NCBI GenBank assembly: GCA_000827205.1
Contig: KN832557.1
Span: 720,986-784,985, forward strand
DNA length: 64,000 nt
DNA from: Plicaturopsis crispa FD-325 SS-3
Lineage: Eukaryota; Basidiomycota; Agaricomycetes; Amylocorticiales; Amylocorticiaceae
Reading direction: 5' to 3'
Below, piece after piece: positions 12,072 through 22,554 of this stretch. Made by a program: the position numbers and the translations under genes. The notes under the pieces are model-generated. The model searched no databases. It was given only the letters and a program-made list of their open reading frames with translations, and was not told where the DNA came from. Within the stretch, counting starts at the first letter, position 1, and each line of letters begins with the position of its first letter.

Positions 12072-13334
12072 ATGACTCGCTTCGGCGATTTTGACTTTCT
12101 CTGTACAAATGTACCCTCATACCCATGGTGCAATCTTTTTTACCGCCAGGTGTGTCTTCCCAGTCCCCCCCTTGTCAATGTGACACTAATAGCACAACAA
12201 GCTTGAAAATAAATCGAGCGGGACATTAACGGGCTTGTCAGCGACAGCAGCGAGCGCGCCCGTTGGCGTGAACCCGTCGTGCGGCATCCTCAAGGCCGGT
12301 CAGTCGGGCTCGCTAGGAAACATTGCGAACATCATCGTCTGCGCACTCAGCATGGTATTCGTCACTGGACTCATTGTGCTTGCAACCAGGCGCAAGGCCG
12401 CCGTCGGTGAGCCAGTCCACTTTCTTTTCAGTTTCCTTGGCGCTGACCCCGTCGCAATCAGGGCGCATTGAGCTACGGACCTTCCTGATCCTCTATCTGA
12501 TCACCCTGCCACTGCAACTTTTGACGACAGGCGCTGTACTGGAGCAAGGATCGACCGCGCTAGTTGTGCTGACCGCAATTCACGCGGGCGTTCTCGCTGG
12601 GACGATGTGGGCGCTCGTCGCGAACGGCCTAGTCGCAACGCAGATTGTCGAGGACGGCACACTCAGCAGTATGATCGTGAGTTGCCCCCCCTTCATATGG
12701 AGCGGTCTTTGCTGACACGGACCAGCCATATTATTTTGTGACCCTGGTGTTTTTTGCAGCAACCACATATATCTCACTCGATGTTGGCTTGTCTATAACA
12801 CACGTCTTTGGGCCCTCGTCTCCACCCCAAGCTCTTGGCAGTATCCCATTGTTTGTCTTGACCAGCATTTGGCCTGGCGCGTGAGTCTATTTTTGTGCTT
12901 GTCGGCCTATGGATGACTGACCGGTATCTTGTAGCGCCGCGCTGATCTACCTCGGGATCATGACGTATATCGTGCTAGCAGTGTTGAACGAAGTCCGCCC
13001 GATGTGGTACTATATCCTCAGCGCCATCCTCTTCATCCTCAGTCAGCTAGCATATTTCTTGCTGAGCAAGGTTATCTGCAAGGTGCGTCGTGTCAGTTTG
13101 CATATGAGGCTCAAGCTCATAAATTGGCAGGGCTCCAATTCGAAAGTGGATGGCAGCTTCATCGCGACGCTGCTGGAAAGCGCGGCGGTAGGCACTCTAT
13201 ACCTAGCATGGCGAAGCATTACGGAGGGTGAGTCCAAGCGACGCTTGCAATTTGCGCGTTCTGGTGAAAATTACTTGTGCTGACGTTGGGCATTTTCAGA
13301 GTCGTGGGACGACGATATGTATTACCCGTCATAA
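12072..13334 (+). CDS. CHS7: Chitin synthase export chaperone (Chs7 family)
   Basis: Seven exons (12072-12149, 12202-12406, 12462-12676, 12726-12880, 12935-13082, 13131-13227, 13300-13334) sum exactly to 310 residues. The N-terminus FGDFDFLCTNVPSYPWCNLF matches the FxDFxxIC..PLPLC start of Chs7. About seven hydrophobic helices follow, with the conserved WxLxxNG..QIVEDGT region. The last helix ends at ICKGSN..VDG.F and a short acidic cytosolic tail (ESWDDDMYYP), mirroring CEGFKHYLDG and the acidic tail of yeast Chs7. Chs7 resides in the ER membrane and is needed for exit of class IV chitin synthase (Chs3). No chitin synthase gene lies nearby. The second exon begins after an AAG acceptor, chosen because the alternative CAG breaks the frame. 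Confidence 0.9.
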
Positions 13335-14205
13335 TCTCATCTTGTTTACCAGTTTCTATGCTGCATCTCACCACCATAGACCTGTCGCCGAGAAGCATCT
13401 ATGTGGATCCCTGCCTTGCCTTGCCGCCTTCAGTCATGCCGGCCCCGCCCATCCTCTGCCCTTTCAAGCTGTTTTGTGTTTTCATTTCTCCCTCCCGCTC
13501 TCCCTCCCGCTTTCTCTCTACCACCTTCTCACAGCTTCCTCGTCTTCTTTCATCGTCACTTCTAAACACGCGACACGCTCGCCCCGGCCTATTCTGCGCG
13601 CATGCAATAAGAGCCGCCCCCGACGCAGCAAGCCCGGAGAGGGGATGGTGGTGCGTAATGGATGGACGGATAGAGGCTTGCAGTATCTTGGGTTCTGTGG
13701 ACTGGAGGCCTGCGGGATTGGCGGATCGGTCGATTTGTTGTGTATCATGTTTGAGCTTTTTCTTATACCTTTGCACTCATACATACCATCATCTTTTGAA
13801 CGGAGGGTCGGGTCTTTGTTCTGTGGAATCGGTGAGGCCGAGTACTCAGGTAAGTAGCAGGCAAGCGCTGGGTCAAATTGGAAGTTGCAGCTAGTAGACC
13901 TAGGTGAGAGAAGAAAAAGGCGGTTGGGGGATGGCATCTACGATTCGATCACAGAGGAAGGATAGAAAAAGAGGTCGTCGCGAATTTTCGTAAGGGATAC
14001 AGGGTAGTCCACCACTGCGGTAGCAACTGAAGGTGGATGTGGAAGGAGGGTGACGCTGAGATTCAGCCAGCCAAGGAGAAAGCGAAAAAAAAGACCCAAA
14101 ATGAACGAAGGAACGAAAAACTGGGCTAGCAGTTGACATCCAGCGGAAAAGCCTCCACCAGGAAAAGGTCCAAGAAATAAAGGAACCCACCGACAGGCCA
14201 CCCCT
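13335..14205. other. Convergent 3' flank, no gene seen
   Basis: Lies between the convergent stop codons of the Chs7 gene and the next minus-strand gene. Overlapping open frames on both strands (for example 13228-13894) are pyrimidine- or Arg-rich shadows without motifs; a long 3' UTR is the simplest reading. Confidence 0.5.
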
Positions 14206-15654
14206 TCACAAAACGCGCTGGGTGATCTTCTGCGTCACCTCCACCTGCTGCGTGACGTCCACGCAGATCCAGGTCTCCTCCTGACCCGCCTTGTCCTTGC
14301 ACGCAGGCAGCTTCGGTTTCGGCAGAGTCACGCTCCCAAATTTGCGTGCGAACCCAGCAAACCCTTGCGAGATGGAGGTCCGTCTGCAATGCGTGTGCGA
14401 CGGTGCAGTGTTCGCGCGTGCAAGCACGGGAGTAGATATGCGGGGCCGGCTGCGGGGTTCGGTGTTGCTGCGGCGCGGGGGCAGGGGTGCTCGCCGAGGT
14501 TCAACGACGTGGTTGTATGAATCGCGCGCTAGGACCTCTGAGGGCTCTGCGGGCTGATTCTGGCGGCCCTTCTTGAGGCGGCGACTTCTGGGTGTCTTGC
14601 GTGCACCACAATGCCCAGGGTTCTCCATAGTCGACCATGTCGTACTATCAGAATCATCATCCGCTATAACAGGAGCAGCGGGCGGTGAAATGGGGTCGCG
14701 CAGCGAGGAGTCTAGCTCTACTTCGACGTAGTCTGATGTCGAAGTAGTAGTGGTTGAGAAACGCGAAACCTGTCGATATTAAGGCTAAGAGATAGATGAA
14801 AAGATAGATGAAAAGACTCACTAGATGAAGTGCAGCACGAACGGGTTTCTTTCGCTGAGGAGGTTCCCAGTAGCCCTCGTCAGTCACATCATCGGACCTA
14901 ACATGTGCACGCCTGTCATATAGTTCCTTGTTGCGTACCGCGGCGCCTAACGCTCCAGCCTCAAACGCCGTGCGGGGGTCAAAGTCGATGTCCCCGTCTA
15001 GAATTCTCAAGCAGGAGAGCTGTCTCCAGTCTCTCTGCCCATTCTCAGACCAATTTGCGAGGGACCGCGAAATGCCCGAACTACGCACATAGACGTCGAC
15101 GCCGAAGCCATTCGTTGTCGAGGCCTTGTGCCGTGGCATGCGCATTGTGGGCGTCTTGGGCGTGGGCGTCGGTGCAGTGCGTAGGTACGAGCATCCGCCA
15201 AAGTAACTGTCCATGTCTCCAAACGTGTCGCGTACGCCCATCGTCACGCCGGGCACCATGAGCCTGTCGATGGTTAGGACCTGCGAGCGATTGTCGTACG
15301 CATCTGTTGGAGAGTCCAGAGTGTTCGTAGAGGTGGATGGAGTGCGTTCGAGGAGTTTGGCCCCCGAGAATGTCACCATTCCTTTTTCATCGTCCCATAC
15401 AGCCGCAAATGTAAGCGCAGACTTTGGGGGTACGACTTGCGACCAGCGTTGTTCGTCGATAGTGGTAGGTGTAGTGGTACGACTACTAGGCTCGATGGGC
15501 GAGAACAGGCGCTACCGTTGGGTGCACATGAGTTTTAGATTGTTGAAGGACAAAGACAAAGAAATAAAGGACGCACGTCACTGGTTCCCTTTGAATCAAC
15601 GCTCGGTGACGGAAACCGAGGAGACCTGGGAAACTTGAAAGGATTGTCTGACAT
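14206..15654 (-). CDS. Hypothetical Ser/Thr/Pro-rich protein
   Basis: Three exons (15654-15577, 15511-14822, 14769-14206) join in phase to 443 residues starting MSDNPFKFPRSPRFPSPS. The sequence is low-complexity and probably disordered: clusters of SP/TP dipeptides, a WDDEKGMVTFSGAKLLER segment, a second basic region around PQRKKPVRAALH, and a C-terminus rich in Arg/Ser with HTHCRR. The many SP, TP and RRxS sites suggest phosphorylation, but I recognise no domain. The start was chosen because exon 1 ends at GTGCGT and the second exon begins after CGGTAG in the correct frame; without that exon the reading frame would lack a start upstream of the conserved-looking QRWSQVVPPKSALTFAAVW stretch. 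Function unknown. Confidence 0.65.
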
Positions 15655-16493
15655 CTTAGACCGAGGCATGGATGTAGGAGGTCGACGGGCTTGAGGTATC
15701 GCAGTTACAAAGGAATAAGCGCGCGGCCGTGTCTGTTCAAAGACGGCAGATTAGCACTCGATGTACGCGATACCGGAGAGGATAGCGCACGGAGTGTACA
15801 AGTTTTAAGGCGATGGTAGGAGAGACAGACGTCGTATGTCCTGCACACGGCGTAGTCTTGTATGTGTATCCTTGCAAGACGAAGAAAGGTGAAAAGGGGC
15901 GATCGAGAGAGCTTCGTGATCTGACTCGTCCTCGTGCACAGACTCAGAATGCCTGACGTCTGTCTAATCCGACGAGGCGATTGATACGAAGACGGAGAAT
16001 AGCGGTAGCTATGTAACCCTCGTTCTTGTGGGAGTTACTGGCACCGTCTGGCACCCTCCACGCCAATTGGACCGTTGTGGCGTGAACATTGATGGAACAC
16101 GACTGCATTTTGGTACTATACCCTCACGTGATCGGGACGACGCGACGGAGAGTTCAAAACGAGGCGGGGGCATGGCTGGGAACAACCCAAGCGAGATAGC
16201 CGTTCCTTTGTGTGTTATGAATACATTGCGCCAATTTCTTCCAAGGGGCCGGTGGGCACGCTAAGCAAGGCAGGCTTATTTGGTTCTAGCACGGAGCACT
16301 CGGTTTCATATCGTCCTGTTTGTGTGGTACAGCGATCGGGACTCACCATGGTAGCGTTCGTTCATTGCGGCTGCAGAAGATATAGCCTGAGAACGCCGTT
16401 GAAGTGAGATACCGCTTGCCCTGGCTAAATGGCAGCGTGTCGACAGTAAAGTGACGTCGGTTTCTGATATTCGAGAGGCGTCACGACGGATAT
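15655..16493. other. Intergenic, no gene seen
   Basis: Promoter side of the minus-strand hypothetical gene plus the left flank of the tandem array. Short frames only, without motifs. Confidence 0.5.
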
Positions 16494-17115
16494 CGTTGCA
16501 ATGGTAAGAGCAGGGCACTGTTATGTGTCAAGACTTCCCAGTTGCAAATGCTTGAAATGGGCACCAAGGTCATCCTAGCTAACCAGGACCGTATTCGACG
16601 CGTCGAATCTGCGTGCACCGGCAGATTTGTTGATTCATCATGGGGAGGACAGCCGTGGATTGAGAAAGAGAAATCTTGTGCATCTCAGGACGTTGCAATG
16701 GTAAGAACAGGGCATAGGACTAAGGAACTCACTGTTATTTGTCAAGACTTCCCATTTGCAAATGCCTGAAATGGGCACCAGGGTCATCCTAGCTAACCAG
16801 GACATTCGACGCGTCGAGTCTGCGTGCACCGGTAGATTTGTTGATTCATTATGGGGAAGACAGCCGTGGATCGGGGAAGAGAAATCTTGTGCGTCTCAGG
16901 ACGTTGCAATGGTAAGAACAGGGCATAGGAACTCACTGTTATTTGTCAAGACCTCCCAGTTGCAAATGCTTGAAATGGGCACCAAGGTCATCCTAGCTAA
17001 CCAGGACCGCAATGTTTGACGCGTCGCATCTGCGTGCACCGGCAGATTTGTTGATTCATCATGGGGAAGACAGCTGTGGATTGGGAAAGAGGAATCTTGT
17101 GCGTCTCAGGACTTT
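16494..17115 (+). repeat. Tandem array of ~200-bp units resembling exon plus intron
   Basis: Three units (unit starts at the exon-like part: 16542, 16756, 16960) preceded by a partial unit. Exon-like blocks are 16542-16700 (159 nt) and 16756-16911 (156 nt), both open, both whole codon numbers, and differing by one codon. They encode near-identical 52-53 residue peptides (EMGTKVILANQD...QDVAM). Each ends ATG then a GTAAGA donor-like site; the intervening segments (38, 55 and 48 nt) end in CCCAG, or in the mutated CCCAT before the second block. The third block is broken by a frame change after ILANQD. The unit is either a duplicated exon of a lost gene or a repeat that mimics one. About 250 bp after the array (17116-17366) show no gene. 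Confidence 0.7.
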
Positions 17116-17366
17116 TCCAGCACATATTTATACGCCTTCCGCAGCCAGGGCACGAGTTAGCGCGAGGCACTGGGCCTTGGCTTTAGAGTCCAGTCGCAGC
17201 GTTTTCGAAACAATTGGGAGACCGAAGACAGCTAAGGACAACAGCATGGCCGCCGAGGTTTCCAAAGAAAGGAGAAGTGCCGTAAATGGACATACCTGGT
17301 TCGCAGTTTGGGCTACCGCTCAGTTCATATGCGTGAACGAGGTGTGGTGACATTTGGAGATTGATC

Positions 17367-19103
17367 CTACAAGAGCAAATGTTCGCCATTGACCAGCATT
17401 ATCACCGACAGACCCTCATCCGACAACTGCTTCAGTCGAAGCAACGTAGTTGCCGATGGTCTGTAGTCAATAAGCACTTTGACCCAGTCGACGGACGCAA
17501 TGCTACCTCCCTCGCGCAGGCGTGTGGCACGACACCTCCACCGCGAGTGGAGCATATCTACAAGTCGGTCCTCCCAGTGCGAGTCAGACCCAACTCTCTG
17601 CGGCATGCGATGGGAGAGAGTCAGCGTTTGCAAATTGGGAAGCATTGGGAGGCTTCCCTCGCGGCCCAATGCAGCGCCCTCGGTTGGAACTGGCATTTCC
17701 GGGGGATCTTCCATATGGCTGACGATATGCGACTTCTTCGAGGCGGCAGTAAGATATGTATCCTGGCCGCGAGTCATCCTCATAAGGATGTCGTCGTCCT
17801 GAGGACTCCCGGTGGTAAGATCGGTGAGATCCAATTCTTTCAAGGTTGGCATATGCTGCAGGAGTGCTGGAACGTCCTCGGGAGGCCACTCGAAGGGTGG
17901 CCTTCCTGACGGTATCGACCATGTCGTCGGTACGAGAGAGAGCTTGTCAAGGCGACACTGCGAGCGCGCTAAAAAGTCGAGAATCGATTGTGCAAGCGAC
18001 GAATCTTTGATAGCGACTCTATTGACGATCGTGAGGCTTGCGAGGCTGGGCAAAGTGCAATACGGAAATATGTTGAAGCCTTCGCCCTGCAGCACGTCAA
18101 GCACTTGCAGTGACAAGTTCTGTACAGGCGTGACATCGTAGAGCGGGTCGTCGAGATTAGGCGGAACAGATAATGCACCGTAAAGGACAAATCGACGAAG
18201 GTCGGGACAATGCTCCAATATGAATCGGAAACTGGAGATATTGCACTTGCAGAGTCGAATGTGCGTGAGTTGATGCCACGAGAGGCCCAATCCTACACTA
18301 GGGACGAAGCGATAGGGAGCCACGATTGAAAAGCGCTGCAGGCGTGGAAAAAATGGAAGAAGCTTGGCGAGCGTAGACACAGATTCGTCGCTGGGGTATG
18401 CGCTCGCAATGAAGACTTCCACGGTCGTCAAAACAGGAAGGCTGCCGCAAAATATGTCGAAAGGCGCATATATCTCATCAGGTATCCTGAGATTGAGGAG
18501 GGATATGCGCGAGAGATCGCTGGCGAAGACGTCCAAAACAATACGCAAGCGCGACTCCCACTCGACGTGATCGTGACGTTTGCGGTCCGTGTAGAAGCCG
18601 AGCTGCAGCGCGCACTGTCCTGACCGGGACAGCCAGGTGGCAGCAAGCGACGTGCACGAATCCGTCTGCAGGCATACATGGATCGAGGACCACATGCGGG
18701 GCGTCAGAAGAGACACCTGTCGCCAGTGATGACAGACCGCGCCCAACAGAACAGGCACCTCCATCGAAGAAGGGGTGAAGGCTCGTGAAGTGACTTCGTC
18801 AAAAATCTCAGTCAAGATTTCTGGAGGGCAGCGCCGAATGGGAGCTACGAGGGCCTTGTGCTCGGCCAAAGACCGATCTAGCCATTCTCGTCGCTCTGGC
18901 AAGTCCGTCAACGCAGCTTCGTCGAGACGGGTGGTCTCCGCAGTTAGCCGCGCGGTTGATTGGAGGATGTGATGAAGCTCCGAAGAGGACAAGGCGGTAT
19001 TGTTCCTGAGGTATTCGCGAACAGGAAAGATTGATGTGGGAGCGTGGAAATCGTCACATATGTCGTTTTGCGACCCGTGGAGGCATGCGGAAGAGAACGG
19101 CAT
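17367..19103 (-). CDS. F-box-like protein with C-terminal LRR-like region
   Basis: Single-exon frame of 578 residues. An N-terminal coiled-coil-like helix leads into an F-box at about residues 86-135 (LVAPIRRCPPEILTEIF ... VCHHWRQVSLLTPRMWSS), the usual Skp1-binding arrangement in agaricomycete F-box proteins. The remainder resembles irregular leucine-rich repeats (LLNLRIPDEI, LTHIRLCKCNISSF, LASLTIVNRV, LKELDLTDL), presumably for substrate binding in an SCF ubiquitin ligase. It is clearly paralogous to the protein at 26834-28591: both share the REYLRNNT / RDYLRSNT opening, the SLAEHKAL..PIRRCPPEIL core and the C-terminal LxDEGL..LVN. The true start could be slightly downstream, nearer the paralogue's start. 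Such families are large in mushrooms and substrates are unknown. Confidence 0.85.
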   Translation of the reverse strand: MPFSSACLHGSQNDICDDFHAPTSIFPVREYLRNNTALSSSELHHILQSTARLTAETTRLDEAALTDLPERREWLDRSLAEHKALVAPIRRCPPEILTEIFDEVTSRAFTPSSMEVPVLLGAVCHHWRQVSLLTPRMWSSIHVCLQTDSCTSLAATWLSRSGQCALQLGFYTDRKRHDHVEWESRLRIVLDVFASDLSRISLLNLRIPDEIYAPFDIFCGSLPVLTTVEVFIASAYPSDESVSTLAKLLPFFPRLQRFSIVAPYRFVPSVGLGLSWHQLTHIRLCKCNISSFRFILEHCPDLRRFVLYGALSVPPNLDDPLYDVTPVQNLSLQVLDVLQGEGFNIFPYCTLPSLASLTIVNRVAIKDSSLAQSILDFLARSQCRLDKLSLVPTTWSIPSGRPPFEWPPEDVPALLQHMPTLKELDLTDLTTGSPQDDDILMRMTRGQDTYLTAASKKSHIVSHMEDPPEMPVPTEGAALGREGSLPMLPNLQTLTLSHRMPQRVGSDSHWEDRLVDMLHSRWRCRATRLREGGSIASVDWVKVLIDYRPSATTLLRLKQLSDEGLSVIMLVNGEHLLL

Positions 19104-22100
19104 CCGTCTGGAGCTAAAGTTGATGTCAAGATAGTTGGTTGAGATTCCAAATCGACATTTCGTGCCAGCGTTATACGAACCTTTGGTATGAGGCTTGAAT
19201 TCCTGGCGACCTTGGATAAAATCGAAGCTGGAATGGTCAACAAAATTGGACTACACGCTTAGAGTAATATAATATACGTCAGTGAGCAAGAAGTTGCGGA
19301 GAACAAATGAAGTAGATACCTCTTCCTGAAAACTACTTGTGCTGGTGGGGTACTGTAACGTATTTTAACTGCGCTGCGACGCTGACAGACTCATACTGTG
19401 AATCGATTGGAGTAGAGAAGGATAGATTCAGCGTACCTCTCAGTGAGTCAGCTACAGAGGATGTCAACTGAGTAGAGATTGGCTAGGGCTTCTTGACGCG
19501 AATGTGCGCACCTACGATGGCTTTCCTAGCGCAAGTATCACTACTTAGTTGATCAAGTCTTGAGCATCCGCAGCTATTCCGTGCGCATAGACGTAGACGA
19601 CAGACGGAGTGCAGATGAGCTATGTGCCGAATTTGTCGATAAAAACACGGTTTACTTGCGCGACAGACGGAGACTCGGAGTGGAGCGGATAGATGCTGTA
19701 CGTTATTGGCGCGCAGCCTGCAGGCAGCATCGTGTCACTGGCGACCGTACGTAGACCAAGGTAGATATTCATGAACGCCGGACGCCGTGCTGAGCCAAAG
19801 CTTCACGTTGTAAATCGACATGGAAGTAGAAAGTAAAGGATCGGCAGCCGGGAGGAAGGAGAACAGGGGGTCGACGACCAAATATGGAAGCGTCGCGGAC
19901 GCGCCACACTGAGTCCCGCCACGACCCGCATCCCACAATCTATTACCTCTGCCTGGTGCTCTTACAGACATCAATTTTCACGACAATATCGCTCTCGGGT
20001 ACTCTCATATATCTGTGCACGCACGCTGTAATTTTTACTTCCCCCTCCCCCCCCTCTTACCCGGCGGAGAGGACATCTTGATCGATATCTCGCAGAGTCG
20101 CTAGCCAAGCATGCGCAGACTCCTGATGTTATTCGTTGGGTTTATACAGAGTGCATCTTTAATAAATATCCACCACGGTTGAGTCAAAAGCAATGTTTTA
20201 TACCGCAGCGCCGAGTCTGCGTCTGCCGTCTACGCGAGGAGGTCGGGTGTCGATAATCGACGACGCGGACCCGATGCTCATCGGCACCCATGTGGGCCGT
20301 GCATGCAGGCTCGAGCTTCTCCAGGAGCTGCTCTCGAGCCTTGAGAGGAAGGGGTTAGGTAAGTAGGACCCAGGCATCAGTGAAAGCGACGCGTCGTTGA
20401 TCATCTGATTCCGGATCCGTCGAGGGGGCCAGAAAAGGCTGTAGATTACACGTACATGCCTCGATAAAATCAGGAGATCTGGCACCGTTGACCCTGGGGC
20501 GCATCTGAAGATCCTGGATATATTGTCCCGAGTTCCCCGTCTCCCCGGCTCCGAGGACAAGAATGTCTTGCAAAGTCGACATGTCTGCTAGCAGATCAGC
20601 GCCACCACAAGCAAGATGCGAAAGATGGGCTCAACGCCAACGCCGCCAGAGCGTAGGCCTCTGCGATACTAATGCGGAAAGGGTACAATATGCAGATGAG
20701 CGGCCGTCGAGGTAAGACTCAAGGAAGGACGTACGTACTGAGCTCCGTGTATATGCCAGTGCCGCGTAAGAAACACGCGTTGAAACGACAGATGGCGACG
20801 AATCGCTCTGCCACGCCACACCAAGACCCGATATCTCACTGGCAGGCAAAACAAAGGGGATCGTTATACTCGCGCAATGGTTAGTGCGAAATGTCATGTT
20901 GAGCTTGACAAGCAACGGTTGACTGTCAATTGACTGTTGCGTAGATATACTGAGAGAACATGACGAGTTGGGATAGATTGAGATCCAATGGGACTGCCGG
21001 CGGCTACGATGAGTTCGCGGCATTTAGCGGCGTACCTCGAAGGGGGTGGGACTGGACGATCGTCACATATCAGACTCGAGGGGATGCCCGTGAAGAGTCG
21101 CGATGTGGCGTTCAGTGATACACTAGCGCAGAACAATTCATCGCCATGTGTACAAAGTATTTCGCCGCGTAGCGACGGGCATAGGTGTATGTGCCGGCCT
21201 CGACCGTGCGCCACCGCTGATGCGACCATGATTTATCTTGAGACCGAGGTCGTCCGAGGGCTTGTTACTTGGAAGTTGGATTTCCGGGGCATTCGTTTCT
21301 CCTGGGCGCGTATCGCGATATCGATATCGTCGAAGAGATTGTAGCACGGAAATTGGGGAAGCGGTACGGGTTGTCGAGGCGCACGAAGTTATAGTTTTGT
21401 ATATTGCCCGTAAGGTTTGGCGACATGCGGCCTGTCGTCTGGAATTCTGGGAAGAGGAGCAGTGGGAGCTCAGAACCAGGCACTCCGGTAAGACGGTTCA
21501 CTCACGGTGGGTACTCACGGTGAGTACAGAAGCTCAACGTGTCACAAGGAGCATTCAAGTAGAAGCGCACGTGTGAGGGACTCGCGAGTACGGGGTTACC
21601 AGTGGAGGTTAGATCTGATAGACATTGGTGCAACCGAGACATAAAACCGCGGAGACGACGCTTAGAAACACGACCTGGAGTAGAAATCCTTGTTTTCTAT
21701 GGCAAGACGCGACCCTCCTCGCGGACGCGTGCCGCGGTCGGACGGTGGGCCGTAATCGGCAACAAAGTCTAGGTAGCCGAAAACACGAGCAGGGACTTGA
21801 AACCGATAGAGATCTCGCTGACAAGAGAACGCTGTAGCATATATGTCAGTCATTGTCAAGCTGGAAAAGTGCAATGAAGGGGAAACAAAGCCGACCATAT
21901 GTGGAACGGAAGTATATTTGACTGGTCGGTGCCGTCGGCCTGTCCAAATGCTGCCAAAATTGAGCCCATCAGGTCGAGTGATTACGCGCAAAATTAAAAC
22001 GATGATAACATATGGGCCATGTTATACGCCGCGGATTTTTGAGTACTTCTTCGGTGTCGAGGTCATGGTAGAGATGGCCATTGGGCAGAAGACGGGGGCA

Positions 22101-22554
22101 GATGCGGTCGTCGCCGAAAATGGTATCGAAATCTGATCACGTTGCGATTTTAGCCGGACTCACCGCCATTTCGTGGCCACGCCTCCTGCGCAATAACATA
22201 TCGGTCTAACATATCGCGACGCATATAGTGGACACTCACTGACTGACATATGTCCAGATTTCTGTCAATGCCGGCATCTACTAGCGCAGAATGGTTTCCT
22301 GGGCCAAAACTAGATTCCGTTAGGGCTGCGGCCGAGCTTCGGGGACCCATATCCTGGTGAGCAGAGTCTGCGTCGTTTTCCGCGGACGAAGAGTTACACG
22401 ACATTATAAAGTCTCACCGCCCTGTTCCAATGACAGGTCCCCGAAATTTATCTTCTCCTGGCCAGATCTTTTCCAGCGTTATCGCCCTCTCCAAGTTCCC
22501 CCATAGCCACTGTACTCGTCGCCCTCCTCGTAGCTTGCCATAGCTTGCAACAGT
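19104..22554. other. Gene-poor stretch with fragments of possible decayed coding sequence
   Basis: No gene model could be completed. Several protein-like pieces are visible. On the plus strand from 20193, about 57 codons end at a GTAAGT (VSIIDDADPMLIGTHVG, RLELLQELLSSLER), with a possible continuation near 20480-20590. On the minus strand, 22404-22161 and further pieces down to about 21270 read well in short frames (DFDTIFGDDRICPRLLPNG; RFQVPARVFGYLDFVADYG; GNIQNYNFVRLDNPYRFPN) separated by intron-like gaps, some too short (about 30 nt) or out of phase. A minus-strand start at 20582 (MSTLQDILVLGAGETG) resembles the nucleotide-binding start of NmrA-like reductases but does not continue. I read this as one or two decayed or fast-evolving genes. 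Confidence 0.4.

Noticed and set aside
13228-13894. Two overlapping 200-codon plus frames after the Chs7 gene
   Set aside because: Pyrimidine-rich sequence with Ser/Leu bias, no motif, and the first overlaps the verified last Chs7 exons; better read as 3' UTR.
20355-20582. Minus-strand MSTLQDILVLGAGETG, like the start of an NmrA-type reductase
   Set aside because: The similarity stops after the glycine motif, no downstream domain follows, and a plus-strand frame reads equally well over the same bases.
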